From: Polytrichum commune
Lineage: Eukaryota; Streptophyta; Polytrichopsida; Polytrichales; Polytrichaceae
Direction of reading: 5' to 3'
Assembly: GCA_950295325.1 (NCBI GenBank)
Contig: OX485805.1
Span: 37,683,501-37,747,500 of the forward strand
Length of the DNA: 64,000 nt
Part shown: positions 45,701 through 59,737 of the stretch, piece by piece
Position numbering within the stretch: position 1 is the first letter of the stretch
Layout: every line of letters starts with the position of its first letter
Position numbers and translations under genes: made by a program
The notes under the pieces: model-generated
What the model was told of the DNA's origin: nothing
The model's input: the letters and a program-made list of their open reading frames with translations, nothing else
The model's database searches: none

Positions 45701-48700
45701 TATTGGGATACATAATGGATGCCTGTTCGTTTTACCAGATTTTCACCTCCTGGTAAATTTCCACGCTTGGCAAGAGCGACAGCAAGTTCCAGATTGTTCA
45801 GCTGCCATGCTCGACCAGAGTAGTATGCCAACATGAGAAATTCGGAAAAATGAACCAGCTAATTTACGATGCAAACTAATATCACGGATGGATTACAAAG
45901 TTCAGTTACTCAAAGTAGTATACACATGAAATGACATACCATAGCATTAGATCAAAACAGCACCTGTACGCTCACGAAGGGAACGATAGTTGCTTCGTTC
46001 ACCGTAGCAAGTAAAACCTGTCCACGTCGATTGATTGCAAAGAACCCTCCAAGTCGAGAAGACTCTGCTGTCAAAAAAATAGGATCCGCACTAATTCGAT
46101 TTCTATACACAGCTGTTGCAGTTTCCAAGTCGTATACGAATAACAATCCAAGCTTGGTTATAACGTGTATCAAACCATATTTGGATGAGATCTGCACATG
46201 ATTCATTTGCTCAAATTAGTGTTGAAACCTGTTGGTCGATTCAGAGGACTGAAGCGTATGAATGGTGCCAATACTCGGTATGGTCTTAAAGACATTGGGA
46301 AAAAGGATCCACCTGCATTGCCACAGGAAAGTCGTCTGCAAAATCTGGCGGGAAAAAAAGATCTGCTTGCTTCTTCGCAAAACCAGGCATACCTGTATGG
46401 CCCAGCTCAAAAAACTGAGTCCACAACAGTTGCATGAGATGGACAGCATTTATACTGTAATATATTTATTACTAAGGACCTCTCTCTCGAGCAGAAATGC
46501 TTCAAGGTAGATGAAATAAGACCTGATTTCGCCCTGGATTACTCGTACATAAATTTCGAGATTCTCTTATCGACCTACTCAATCAATGTGGACCAGATTG
46601 TCATGTTGCATGTCACCATTGTCACCCATTCTTTAGCCCACTTTATTGGAAGGTGTGCCCACTTAATTTCGTCGACAGTGTAAATTAAGTTTCTACTGCT
46701 TCTAATTGCACATGATAGGGTTCCGTGTCGACAGCATACATCACTTCAATTTCAGAGATTGGTCATGGAACTTGTGCTGAACTCCAAACCCCTAGGTAAT
46801 CTTCAATAGACAAGTAAGTGGCACAGGTCTACAGTTGGAATCGAAGTACTCACTAAAAAGCATCGTCTTACCTACATGCTGTGCTTTTGTCGCTCAGCAA
46901 TGCCACAATTTCTGGAGAAGGGAATGGATGATCTTACATTTGGTGGCGGGAGGAAGACTGGAAATTTTAGCAGACCTGGCTGAGCACCCAGCTCAATAAT
47001 GTGGAGCTTGGAAGTCAATTGCCCTGCTTTTAATGTTTTCGTTGCGAAGGTTATGAGTGTGGAAGGTTGATCAGTCCCTGGCACCTGCACAGGAACCCGT
47101 TTCAAGTCGGCATACCAACTCGACACAGAGGATCTTTGCAGAGAAATTCCGTTCGCAGATAGAAACAGGTTGTAATTTCTTAACCAACTCTCAGCCACCT
47201 CCCAGCATCATTTTCAACTATATCAGAGTACAGATGTAGATACCTCAACGACTGCAAAGGCTGCGGCATGTGCTTCTAATGCCTGACTCCGTTGCTGGTC
47301 TACTGAAAACAGCTGCATGTTGCCCTTCACTAATTGAGGATGCTATCAGACAACAACAGAAGTTCGGTCAGACTTTCTACATAACCACAAAGACAATTAT
47401 TAGACTAAACAAATTACACCGATTCTTGGGTTTAGTGCGGACCTGTCAATTATTGAGAGAGGAGAAATATGGGGTGCCATAATTCGATTGTATAATGTAC
47501 CACGTGTCACAAATATCACAACAGCAAGAGATTCATTAGCAATATTTATAAACACCTCAGGGGCACCAGGGGCTATGCCAATTAGCACGAGCCACTTCTC
47601 GGAGGCATCACATCGGTAGTTGATAATCTGGTTGGCAATTAGATTTGCAGTTCTCTCGAACATCTTCTGAGGTTCGGAGTCGCCTGTTTCAACAACCATG
47701 ATAATCAATTACTCACAGGTTTTTTACGTACCTAGGCAAGTGTGAAGATAACCACTCAGGAGGCCTGTGACTTGGAATACATCATGGAGACCGATGTCTT
47801 CGAAGATCTGAAGATATAAATCTCTACATCCGTAACTTATTCCAAAAACACCGTCTTGGAGGCTGTACCTACTGTTGCAACCTAGTTTTGGATTCCCTTC
47901 CACAACATGTTCTCCCACATGCAGATAAACCGATTTCAAAAGTAGACCAGATACTCAAGCAGAGAGTCTACTGTATGGTTTTCTTCACCTTCTATCGACC
48001 AATGGTAAACTGCTGTCTGAGTCACAAGTCCGAGCGTATTTGGGGTGATCCATTTCCAGAATACGACCTGAGGAAGATAACGTTGTACATGGATCAAAAA
48101 GTGGTGAAGTAATATCCACATATGTGAAGATTTATTGTGATTTCGGTTTGCTTAACAGGATTTTGTTCACCATTTTTTGTCAAGGCACTTTTGGACATTA
48201 TAGGTCAAATATTGGCATTCGTCGAAGGGTTTCATGTGAAGAAGGTAAATCCAGGCAGACCTGCTCTGGCATCTGATGAGTCTTCACTTTGGACTTCAAC
48301 TCGATGTTGAAGATTTGCAGATGATCTTGAGTTGTCTCAGGGATTGCAGCTGCCTCCAAGCAAACAAGAGATGGTAATGTATTCTTACATAATATTGTGA
48401 TTCGAGGACTTCCGTAGATCTTGCTATATATCTTTTCATTTTACAGATATTGAAGACAAAGAAATTTAAGTGTGCATTATCATCTGTATCGGATTATAAC
48501 GAATGAAGTGATTAGTAGGCACGTATTCGATTTTCAACAGTTACAGGCGATATTTGCTCTCATTTCTACCTACGATTGCTGAAATTCAATTAGTCTACTC
48601 CCCATCGGGTGATACTGAAGGATCACTACATTGATCAATAAATATTTGATAACTCTTTCTCAGATTCTGAATGCATTGCACTCTCAAGAGCTGCTATTGT

Positions 48701-49209
48701 TTTCTATTATTGACCGTGAACATAACATAACAAGCAGAAGTAGAGTAATGAATCTATGTTGTTCCATTCTATGGATTGGTATTCTAATAAGGTACCTTTG
48801 AGGGCGAGCACTCTACTCGATGGATTCATAAGAGCAGAATCAGCCGTGATAGGCCTGCGTATGGGCTGCAGAGGCGCAGCCATGTCAATAATGACAACAT
48901 TGTTTTGCGGTGATGTTTCGCGGACACATATATACTTGTCGGAGTCCATAGTCACATGTGTAAATGTGATGAACTGCTGGCTGATTCCAATGCTTGTAAG
49001 CTGCAAGACACAAAGTCACGGGAGTTCGTTTGGTAACATGGCAATATGCAGATAAATTCAAAATCCTTCCTCTGTAAAAGGTCACATCATTATCAAGCTT
49101 TAAACCAAAAATTACGGTGCAAGCCGATTTTCATCGACGTAAGCATGTATGACACAGCTAAACGTACCGTTAGAGCTTCTTTGACGGTGATCGGAGCATT
49201 GGCCGCCAT
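36757..49209 (-). CDS. CHC: clathrin heavy chain, 30 coding exons, intact
   Basis: Exons (minus): 49209-49168, 49000-48796, 48349-48261, 48067-47989, 47683-47556, 47342-47244, 47084-46976, 46392-46313, 46191-45964, 45801-45736, 45571-45455, 45269-45072, 44829-44713, 44276-44217, 44090-44004, 43744-43661, 43559-43425, 43179-43117, 42808-42704, 42411-42299, 41976-41724, 41565-41429, 41321-41043, 40910-39908, 39617-39132, 38896-38744, 38520-38335, 37415-37293, 37148-37041, 36894-36757. Together they make 5070 nt, 1689 residues, with no stop or frameshift; all introns are GT-AG. The order is an N-terminal propeller ([54 protein letters not shown]), linker and long alpha-solenoid ([47 protein letters not shown]), then a C-terminus with [11 protein letters not shown]. 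The protein forms the legs of the clathrin triskelion that coats vesicles at the plasma membrane and trans-Golgi/endosomes. Plant homologues are about 1700 residues. Oddity: about six residues (the ISLAQ segment) are absent between exons 26 and 27, after residue 1505. The 37041 donor is the least certain junction. Confidence 0.95.
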
Positions 49210-50308
49210 GGTGGAACCCCTGTTATACAGAAACTCCTCAGGAACGTTTCCAATTAAGACGTTTAGGTTCTTCACAATTAAGAGTCTGTGTGCAAATTCT
49301 CTATGGATAACGCTTGCGAAGGTAAGGTATTGAAGACAAATTTGTAAAACCGTTACTCAAACGCCTCCGTCATATTCCATCACCAAAGATATTATTCAAT
49401 CGAAGTTTCAGTTCATAGAACCAACTGATCCTCTGCTCAACAAATAAAACAACGCATATTAACCTCCGTGCAATTTACGAGACAATGAGCTCGTCCGTGA
49501 GACGGCCTGATTGAGGAGAAACACAAAATAGGGGGAATTGGTAGCCGAATGAAATTGGAATAATGCAAAGAAGATACGTATTTAAGCAACAGAATTCTCG
49601 ATAGCTATATGGTGCTTCTGCTGAGATTCAATCATGCGACTACTAATTTAAACATTCCGTTGCAAACCAAGTCTTCTGACCGTCTTCAGAGTTCCTCTTC
49701 TCGGGCCGTCACGCGGGTGCAATTTCAAGAGCCAGTTGCCCAACAACCTAGATCTCACTAATTTGATCTAACGTATACATAGATCTTTAAAATTCAAGGA
49801 TTAAGTGCATGCACCTACGATATTGGCAGGTTCGACATAGTGGCAACCATGTAAGGTAATAAACATGTCTTAAATTTGCCATGATTCTCAACTTGGATTT
49901 TAGAGTTGGGATTGTCTTGGATCCAAAGAATGTGATATGAGATGTTAGCAACAATCTATGAAGTTTTTTGATCTCTCATGTTTTTTCTATGTCAAAAGTG
50001 TCACAGTTATAAAATTTCCATGTACTTCCCCTCTGTCGCGCACCTCTCCATGAGGAGTGCCCGAAACACCATGGGCACAAGGGGGACCCCGGAGTGACAC
50101 CCGGGACTTGTGGCGCCGTTGGTGAGAGGGCCCAAGTGATCCTAGTGTGGGTGAGGGCCCCGGGCGTTGGGAACGCCTCCCACCCACGAAGACTAGAAGG
50201 CACAAGGGTAAGGCCATGAGTTATGCGTAGCTCATGGTGTGGTGATTCTAGAAAGCTCAAGAACACCTCAATCGGAGGTGTGAGCTAGGAGTTATGGCCA
50301 TTTGAGTG

Positions 50309-50332
50309 GGGCGCTGTCCCGGGACAGCGCCC
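50309..50332. repeat. perfect 24-bp palindrome
   Basis: GGGCGCTGTCCC is followed directly by its exact complement. It sits in the LTR-like region and can form a 12-bp cruciform or hairpin. Confidence 0.9.
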
Positions 50333-51961
50333 TGGTACAGCAGTGCCTGGGAGTGATTCCCGGGACTGCCAAGGTTCAAACAGGCATAACTTCCTCAATA
50401 CTTGCCCGAATGGGGCAAGTGAGGAGTCCATCGACATCTACGTGAAGCGTAGATGAAGATGGAGTGGTTGGTTGTTATGATCAGACATCATACAAGGAAG
50501 TTATGATGGTCTGAAGCTGCTGGGGGGGTTCTAGGCCCAGCAGCTAAAGGAAAATGTCCACTTGGCCCCAACTCTTGGTAGAGAGACAAGAGGTTGGTTG
50601 ATGGTGGGGTAGGGGCCCCGCGTGAAGTCCTAGAGGCTTATATGGGTGAGGTGGTGTGGCCTCACCCACCCGAGGCCGAACGGCACGGCCTCCATGGGCA
50701 TTGGCCCAATGTGAGGCCATAGTTGCCTAGTATGCTTCGGGTTGTTGTAGTGTTGCTCCGGCAACGCGATGATCAACATGGGATTACCGATTAAGGGGTG
50801 AGTCCACATGGGATAAGTCCACATCTAGGAATGGGTTACCGATTAAGGGGTGAGTCCCGAAAGTAAAGTAGGAGGGTTGGTTCCCTCCTATGAACTATAT
50901 GGTCCGGGGTAGGAGGAGCTAACCATTAGCATGGCGGAATGCGAAGGGTTAGCCACTCGTAACCTTTGCTAGAATTGAAAATTGGCAAGATGGTCAAGGG
51001 GGGGCTAGCAAGGGTTGCGACACCCTCAATCGTGTGTGACTATATTAACCTGCAATGGTTAACATATTTTGAGCATGTGCAAATAGCACCTATATGGATG
51101 TGAACTAGAATATCATATATATTATTTTTTTGAAAATTTGAAGTCAATCGGACCACATTTGCTAGGTTAGATTAACATATGAACATGACCTTCATTGGGG
51201 GGGCAACTCGTGGGAATACTTCCCAAGACAAACAATTCCAAACCAATAAAATTCCTACATGCTTGGAGTATGAGTTTTTATATGTTATTTTGGCCCACAT
51301 GGTAGTGGTACCACCCTACACTAGTACATGCCCTCTATCCATCTAGATTGCCGCCTAGCTAGTGGGTCACAAACCCCATCAAAATATTAGGTGGCAACCC
51401 ATTTTGAGTTGCATGAGCATTGGAGGGTTACATTTTAGTTTTTTCTTCTCAACCCCTTCCTATAAATAAGGAGACTCCAATTTATATATAAGTGTAAAAG
51501 GGGCCTTAAGACATGGAAGAGAGAAGATTTAGCTACACTAAATATTTCTATTAGTGTTGGGCCACAGTATTTCTCCAAACCCCACATTAATCTCCAATCC
51601 ACGTTCAATCTCTAGCCTAAATTTATTGTGGGCACAAAATTTATTTTTCTAGGAAATTGATGTGGGTGAATATTTTATTTTATACCACATTTGGTGCAAG
51701 GAGACTATATTATTTTATTTAAGTCATTGATTGGAAGTCTCAAGGAAAATTAAGTGGAAGACCATGGGTCTTGGACCCATGTTATTTCCACCCTGACTAT
51801 GGCCCACACCAATTATTTCCACACTAATAAGACTATTTCGTGTACTATTGGGGGGGGGGGGTAAAAGATATTGATGACTAGATGGGCAATGGAGGCACAA
51901 CATGTGGCGCCACATTTACTCAAGTAAAGATATCATTATTATCTCATGATAGCATTGCATA

Positions 51962-52101
51962 ACATTATTTAGATCCATAACAATGTTCAGTGGAACTGAC
52001 AATATACCAAGAAACATTTTCGGATATTTTCCACATTTAGACTAAATATTCCCTAAAATACTGCTAGTCCCACATAATACTATTATGGATCTGAATAATG
52101 T
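51962..52101. mobile_element. 140-bp Tc1/mariner (Stowaway)-like MITE
   Basis: Terminal inverted repeats ACATTATTYAGATCCATAA match at 18 of 19 positions and are flanked by TA at 51960-51961 and 52102-52103. Size, AT-richness and TA target fit a Stowaway-type element. It lies about 0.8 kb upstream of the BRCT gene's ATG. Confidence 0.7.
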
Positions 52102-52249
52102 TAAGTGACGGGAAGTGAAGAAACTTACCACTAATGTTAAAAGTTAGCAATCAAAATGGTAAGTTACATAGTAAGTGTACATTTACCGTTCGAATCCTTC
52201 CTTATCCTAAGCCGAAGCGGGGCTCAGAAGAGTAATTTCTGGACTCTTG

Positions 52250-52890
52250 GAGTTCCGTTATTGAACTCGGACGCGCGGCAGCGGCAGGGCGCGGCGAGGC
52301 TCCAGATGGCGGGAGCCGCCTCCGTCGCGCAGCCATGGCGGGAGCTCACCAGATCCAAATAGCCCCGTGTAAGCCAACACTCCGACTCTCTCTCTCCCCT
52401 CCGCCACGCACCTCTGACACCTCTCGCCCTCGCTGCTTTTTCATCCGCCGCTCGTTTCACACAACTTTGGCGGGTGAGCACACAGCACATCGAACCGTAG
52501 GAGTCGTTGGCCACTCTTCCCGCCTTTCTACCTATATTTTCCTCGTTCCGATCCGCCGTGCACTCCTTCCTTCGCACTGCATCATCGTAGTTCTTCTGTG
52601 TTCCTTCCAGAAGCTTCGCTTGCGAAATAGTTTGCACCTTTGTTCTCAGAAAGTGCCGGTCACTCAGCCATTGCTTTGCAGGAGAGTGTTCGAGACCATT
52701 TTTGTTTTTTTGGGAGGAGTAGCCGTTGAGAGATTAGATAAGCAGTAAAGTCTTCTTGTGTCTTCACATTCAAGTGTGCTGTGAGTTTGTATTCGTTTCT
52801 TTTAAGCCTACATTTTCATAATCTGTTACTTGGATACTCGCCTTGGAGACTCCACCGCAATTGGCGACCTGATATGTATTCACCGGACAA
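52250..52890 (+). promoter_or_regulatory. probable promoter and leader of the BRCT gene
   Basis: A locally GC- and CpG-rich stretch (GGACGCGCGGCAGCGGC.. at 52269) in an AT-rich neighbourhood is followed by pyrimidine-rich sequence (CTCTCTCTCCCCTCCG) and then the ATG at 52896. No clear TATA box. The exact start site is not visible. Confidence 0.4.
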
Positions 52891-52895
52891 ACGTT

Positions 52896-55800
52896 ATGGA
52901 AGATTCCTCAGTTAAGCCAATTGCTGGAACGCCGAGTTTTTCCAAGCTTGTTTCGGAATGCAGCGGTGCCCTTGTTAGAGAGGAAGGTGAGAATAAAAGA
53001 ACCCCATACCTCTCATTGCCAGCCACTCTTTATCATACTGTCCTCGTGAATCTGTGCGTTAGGTCGAGCGTCTAAAACCTTGTCTAAACCCCTGAAGTAG
53101 ATCTGAGTGTGGCAACATTTTCTTTGGGCTAGGAAATGCTTGTGAGTGCAATTTACTTTCGTTTAGATACTCTATACGGTTGCATGTCAAGATTAGCGAA
53201 TTTCTAATTCAGTCACTCGCTGCTCAATTTGTATCAGAATCTTTGTCATTGACATGCCATGACATGACATGCTTCTTTCGTGGTGTACATAAGGAGACAA
53301 GGAGTTGAGTCATGGCAAATGCCAAAAGTTTTATCCTCCTGGAAATCTTCATATCTGCAATATTACACACATGCATTGAATCATTGTGAATTCTTCCTGC
53401 TACTGGCCCACTTGTTTAGTTTTAACGTCGTTCATTACTACTTCCAACCGTCTCTAATTAGCATTCCTTGGTGCAACTATTGTTTGTGTTTTCTATACCT
53501 GTCAATGTTTTGCAATCTCCTGTTTTATTTGTCTTTCAACACCCAGGACTAGTTGATGGATACTATGGTAAAGGTGAGAAAATATTGACAAAGGCTCTTT
53601 TCTGAAAATCTGTACAATTGCAGGGGGTTATCTACAAGAGGTTAGAGACCAAGAGTCAACACAATTACTAGAGGATAATGAAAGACAAGAAATGAATCTT
53701 TGTCAAGAAGAATGTCTTGACGATTTTGTTCAAAACTTCGACGAAACGCAGTTGCTTGAAGATTACGATGATAGCGGTGGCCGTTCCACACATTCTCCCA
53801 TAAAAAGTGAATACTTCTGGTCAATTCGTTGCTTTATCCGGCTTCTGCCTTCCAATATGATTTGACTTTCATGTTTTCGTTTTGTACGCTAAGTAGTTAC
53901 CGGTTTTATAACAATAATGTACTTGTTACTGGACAGTATCTCATGTTGATTGATCTGTGCACACTCCATTTAAATTCGTGTAGGAGTGCTATTATAGAGG
54001 AATTTCCATTTCTACTAGTGAGGTTTGTAATTGTATGCTCCATGTTGAGTGTCACGTAGAGGCTTCTATGCCAAACGAATAGATGCAAACTGTTGAGGTC
54101 GTACTTGTATTGTGTAGTGAAAGGATCCCAGACATTTGATGATCCGCTCATAGAGAGGTTACTGGTGATGTGATAGGAGATTTGCAGGTTCAGAAATTGG
54201 AGGTTGTGGATTCAGATGCCGAAACAGAAGATGGCGAGGAGGATCAACCAAATGTGATGTCGATAACTAAGGAAGAGCAGCAGGCGAATGTTAATCACCT
54301 GTCCTCAACACATACACTACACACTTGTACAAATGGACTTTCTGCAACTGGTGTCGTGGTAGAAAATGAGACCGTTGCAGCGGCTCTACCGTCCAGCTTT
54401 AAAAGCATTGGATCATTTCGTGCTGATTCTATGCGATTGACTGCTTCACTTCCATTGACGTGGAAACCTTCAATTATATTAGATTTCGTGAGCTCCACAG
54501 ACAAAGATACCAGCGAAATTTTAGAACCTGGACCTTTGATTTTAGGAGATCATAAGCAGGGGGCACTGCAACAGGAAGCAATATGTGGAATATCAAATCA
54601 AACCCAGAAGAGGGATGAAATGTCTCACAAATTTCGTGGGTTTAAAGATGCAAACCTGGAACTAGTAGTTCCCACTGTTTTATCCTTCTCTGCAGAGAAT
54701 TCCAGAGACCAAATAGGATCAGAAGGTCTTACAACTGAGCCATTTAGTGTCATGGACGATCAAATGGTGCAAATGGAGGAATCACCAGAACCTGAATGGA
54801 TGGTAAGGAAAGCTGCAGTGGATGCTAACTCTGCTGTCTGTGCTTTCCAGCGAAGAAAGATTGCCACAGGTAATTCTTGTCTCAGCAAGGAGTACACAAA
54901 TGGAGTTGAAAATGGAAACGAGGAAAAGAGCAATGCAGGGGAAGAAAGCAATAAGCTAGGAACAGAGCTTAGGCGTCGGAGTTTGTTTCCAGAGGCCAAA
55001 GCCTTAGAAGATGAATCCCAAATTCCTGATCATGTTTCTTCTATGGCAATCACCACGTTGGGCCCCCAGCCACATTTGAGAAGGAATGTGGATACTCCTC
55101 CCTCAAAATCAGAGGCCAATGTAAACGAGGCTGCGTCAAAGTTGTCATGTCCAACAGGAAGTATGAGCTACTTGGACTCACAGGTAGGTATTGGGATCCG
55201 CTTATCAGTTTCATGATTTGATATTAATGCACCTCCAGTCCACACACTTCTCTAATTGATTCAAAACTAATATTTACATTCCACAAGAGTTTAGTTTCTC
55301 CTTCTGTACATGGAAATAGGTTTGTAGTTGTAATTATAAAATTTAACATGTACACCATGCTTTTAATTTCACGTCTGTGGTGTTTTTACTTAGGTTTTTT
55401 TTTCCTGAGCTGAAGTAGATATCACTCCACCATGTGGATTGTCAGAGGTTGGTGCCCCCCATGCGACTGCTCACTTGTGACAGTCCATAGCAACCTAGGC
55501 CAACCTTTTCAAGTGACTGAAGTAGGACTTAATTATATTTCTACAGGATGATTTCTCAGATGTGCAATAATGTCCCTAGAGGCTGCAGTTATGGTGTAGA
55601 TGTGAAAAAGGAAGGTGTGGTGTCCAGCAATTTCTCTTAGTATGTACAATGCGAGGACTTTTCTAGAGTTACAAGGGGACTCTTGGGTTTGTTTTGAACT
55701 ACAGGAACCAGGAGATGATCGACAAGCACGAGCCCTTAGTATAGTTGACAAATTGGTCTGGCTAAACAATTCAGAAATGTCACAGGGGCCAGTGCTTCCC

Positions 55801-58800
55801 GGTTCACATGAAGTGAATTCACCACATCCACCTTCAACCACTCCAGCACATCCTACTCAAGCTTATGTCCCTAGGAATTCTCTAGGTGTCTATGAGTGGG
55901 TGGATAGCCAACATGATGAAGTTGGTCCAGCCTCTGTTGTTGGAAAGGGGAATGCAACTTTGATTGCACCTTCTGCCAAATCAGGCCACTGTAGATTGAG
56001 TTCAGGACCAAGTGCTGGAAGGGGCAGGATAGAAATTAGCCGAGGTAGTGAACAAGGTCAACAGGAGCGGGTGGGGTTGGCAGGGAGACTTAAGAATGCC
56101 AAGAAGAAGGATCGGCCTAAACAGATGGTCAAGTCACAACAGAAGGAATACCTTGAGGCGAAGCTCTCTGAGTCAATGAGAAGGAGAAAATCATCAGATG
56201 GGTTTCTTCAAGCTGAGGCTGTTCAAGGTCATGTGATGGATGAGGATACGAATCAAAAAAGTATGCAGCACCTGATGCCTGCAGACTCCAGCACACCAAG
56301 GGATGGTGTCTATTTGAAGGTACACACATATGTGTATACACATCATTAACCTCTATGTGTATACATGTATTTTTCACAATGATCTTATGCAACCCAATCT
56401 GATCGAAAAGGGAATGTTGGTGACAGAGTCTTGGTGCTGGGACTTTTGGTGAAAAGATCCCTCATCCATCCACACACATAGTGGCCAGGAGGGTGAAGCA
56501 GAGTGTGCCAGAATTGTCAACCGATTCAGGTGTGTTAATATAGTGAGGCGCTTAATGAAAACAGTTCATTATAATAATAATTGATCATGCTTGCATGACT
56601 TTGCCTTGTTGAGCAACTACCCAAGTTTATTTGCAAGTAGTTATTTCATAGTCCGACTTGGTTGCAGATGATATGCTCACAAATTTCAGGAGGCCTACGA
56701 GTGCTAAAAAGATGGTCTTGCTTGCGGAGCTGTTGAAGAACCAGCCATCTTCAGAGCCGAAGTCATTTGTGAATGGGGAGGGGGAAGATGGTGATGAGAC
56801 TCTCCTTGAATTTGTTGCAAGACGACATGTTTTGAAGGTGTGATTTCAACTTAATCCTAGTCATGTGAGATTCATTGAGCTGATATGATCAGCATGGATG
56901 TGCAACATTTTTGTTGTTTGATGTTACCTGTTAAAATATGCCAGGTTACCAATGGCAAGTATCCCATGTCTGTGGAGGAAGCTGTTCTGGATATACGACT
57001 CTCTGCCCTTTTGTTCTATTTTTGTGATTGGTATGTACTTTGATAATAACATCTATGTTCATAGTTTTGACCGCCAGGGTGAATGTCACCTAGTATCTAT
57101 GAAAGGCTTGAGAAGAATTAAGTTTCTCATCTTTTCTGCCTGAAGTAAACTGTTGGACATGTGAGGCCTCCTTTACCTACAGTGATGGTGTTGTATTGTC
57201 TGTTGTACTCCAGAGAAAAGAGCAGAATGGATTAGATAAAAAGCGCAAGGCCACTAGTACTAAAGCAGGATTAGTGGAGCAAGTGAAGAAACGCTTGAAG
57301 TCTCCAAAGCAATCAGGTCTAAGGGTGATCAGATCTAAACATGTTGATCGCCAGTCTACTGGATACAAAAAGTTCCCTTTGCCAAGGGGTCTTTCAGAGC
57401 AGCCGAATTGTGAAGTTGACAGTCCTGCAGGAAGTGGTAATGCAAAGGAACAGGACTTGGAGGAACAGCATGAAGCCCACACATCGATGAAGAGGGTTGG
57501 TGAAGGATCTGTACAAATCAGGTCTAGAAAGAAAGCCAGAAGCTCCCCAATGTCAGGCCACGTTCAGACAGACGAAAGGGATGGAGATTTGGCAGAAAGT
57601 GCTTGTTCCCCTCGGCCAGAAAGTCCAAATGGAAGAGAGATCGAGTCACAGCCAGTGATCACAACAACAAAGATTATATCTGACAAACCTGTTACATATG
57701 TAACTGATAACTGTCATGGAGAGGAGGGACAAGGAATTGAGAAAAGACATAGTGAAATGGAGGGGTTGGGAAACAATCATGAGAATGGGGCAAGCACATT
57801 TGATAGTAGACCTGTACCAGTTACATGTTTTAAGAAGACGGTAAAAACCCCTTCTGTCATGACACGCACCAAAGCAAGAGAGATGCAGAAAACAAATGAA
57901 TTTGCAATACCTCCAGCAACACCTCCTGCATGTACTCTGATTTCTTTGCCGTTGGGCAAACACCTTACTAAATCAGGAGAAATGTGTGCTCCTGAATTGG
58001 AAAAGCCTGTGGCATTATCCTCTGTTGAGTGTACACCTCAAAAATCACGAAGTGCGAGTGATCACTGTACAACTCCACTGACTCCTGCACCTGGTTCACA
58101 CACACAACTGTCTCATATTGAGAAACATTCGCCTGTGGTCAGAACAAGGAGGAGAACCGCTGAGAGATATGGGGACTCTACCACTTTGAAGTCTAGCACA
58201 AAGGAACAAGAGATGGACGTGGAGCCAAAGGTGCGCAGCGTTACAATGAGTGACACTCCTAATACGCCTCCAAATGGAAGTCCTTTCAGCATCAGCATTG
58301 AAGGGAAACGGAAGAGAAGGGAGGCAAATCCTGTTCTTGTGTTGTTCAGTCATGGCTTGGATAAAAGGACAATCAAGCGCCAGTGCAAGGTGAGTTCAAG
58401 ATTCAATTGTCTATACAAGAGATTCTCTTGCTGCTCTATAAACGGCTACTTTTGACTGTATTTGCTAACAATGGCACAAAGAAAATGACATCCATCTCTG
58501 AATTTTTTCCTGGAACAGATTGTTTGTAAGCTTGGAGGAAAAGTTGTCAAGGCTTCAGCACAGTCCACGCACTTCATCACAGACAGTTTTCAACGAACTG
58601 GCAATATGCTAGAGGCCATGGCAACAGGAAAGCCTGTGTTGACTCCAGCCTGGCTTGATAGTTGTTCTCAAGCCCGTTGTTTCTTAGATGAGCGCAAATA
58701 TTATCTGGAAGATGAGAAAAAGGAAAAAGAATTAGGGTTTTCCATGTGCACAACAATTTCTGCAGCCCAACAGAAGCGTATATTCCAGGGAGTAGAAGTC

Positions 58801-59729
58801 TACATTACTCCAAATACAACCCCCACACCCCAAGCACTTGGATCTCTCATAAGTTCTGCTGGTGGACTGGTAAACTCTGATCCTTTTGGAGCCTTTGCCA
58901 TATGATTACATGTTAGATAACCACGAACATAAGAATCTATTGATGATATATACCTTCAACCTAGGCAAGGAGATCAACATAAGTACACTCACTGTGCCCC
59001 TCCACACCCCCCCCCCCCCCCCCCTCCTTTTCACTTATTTCTCAGGCATGCACGGTTCATGTTAAAACCCATTCATCAGTCACGGTATATGTAATCTTCT
59101 TTTCATGAATCTACAAAACGACTGATTGTGAAGATGGTTTTGATGCAGGCTCTCTACAGCCATGGAGGTTCAATTGCTGAGGATCTTTTGGAGAAGGACT
59201 TTGTGGTTATATCTAATGAAATGGATTATGCTGCCTGCAAACCTTTTCTGCAGAGAGGTGTTGTTCTGACTACAAACACTAAGTGCCTATCTTGGTCAGA
59301 CTTTTCTGTGACTGTTGGTTAAGTTATTTAATCGCAAAAATGATATATAGATACCTCAGGCATGATTATTATACATCAATTCAGTGCTATACAATGAAGT
59401 GCCATCAATTATTGCTACTAATCTCTCAATCAACCTTAACAGATTAAATGATATTTTTTTGGAATCTGATTTTTGTTGTTGACTACACTTAATTCATAGT
59501 TTTGTGGTGGCTTATGGCTACAGGTGCAAAAGTGTGTAGCCCGGAGCTAATTTACGAGGGAATTATAACACATCATCTCGACTTCACAAAGTATCCTCCT
59601 CTTTGGTTTTAATAGTAGATTCAATTCTAGTTATTTTTGCAGTAAGTTGCTTGTGGTGCCTATAAGAATGTGGTTCTTGACTACACATGCAGACACAATC
59701 TTTTTGACAGCTATCAACATGGAAAGTGA
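52896..59729 (+). CDS. tandem-BRCT DNA-damage-response protein (MDC1/PTIP-like plant family)
   Basis: Inferred exons: 52896-52986, 53624-53806, ~54156-55183, 55705-56319, 56427-56529, 56668-56837, 57214-58389, 58519-58869, 59149-59257, 59524-59590, 59693-59729; about 1309 residues. Phases agree at every junction; the start of exon 3 is the weakest call. The N-terminus (MEDSSVKPIAGTPSFSKL) is followed by an acidic FDETQLLEDYDD element and a long disordered, Ser/Thr-Pro and basic region. The C-terminal ~205 residues are two BRCT domains: LVLFSHGLDKRTIKRQ, KLGGKVVKASAQSTHFITD, GKPVLTPAWLDSC (conserved Trp) and GFSM in the first; GVEVYITPNTTPTP, ALYSHGGSIAEDLLEKDF and VCSPELIYEGIITHHLDF in the second. 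It resembles the plant 'BRCT domain-containing DNA repair protein' family typified by Arabidopsis At3g21480/At4g03130. Such domain pairs bind phosphoserine peptides at DNA damage; a nuclear scaffold role is inferred. Confidence 0.85.
58999..59026. repeat. C homopolymer tract in intron 8
   Basis: A run of about 18-20 C within the BRCT gene's intron between 58869 and 59149; its length is likely to vary or be mis-called. Confidence 0.9.
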
Positions 59730-59737
59730 AGATTTCA

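Larger units (their letters stand above)
49210..52895. other. divergent intergenic region between clathrin and BRCT genes
   Basis: 49210-49900 should contain the clathrin promoter and 5' UTR. About 49990-51700 looks like LTR or other repeat sequence rather than a gene: a GC-rich start, a duplicated TTACCGATTAAGGGGTGAGT (~50783 and ~50828), a strong palindrome at 50309 and a TATAAATAAGG box at ~51463. 52250-52890 is a CpG-rich stretch that probably holds the promoter and leader of the BRCT gene. Confidence 0.5.

Noticed and set aside
54170..54187. Start of the BRCT protein at a GTG/ATG near 54170
   Set aside because: Two upstream exons with matching phase and an acidic FDETQLLEDYDD motif fit the family better, with the ATG at 52896.
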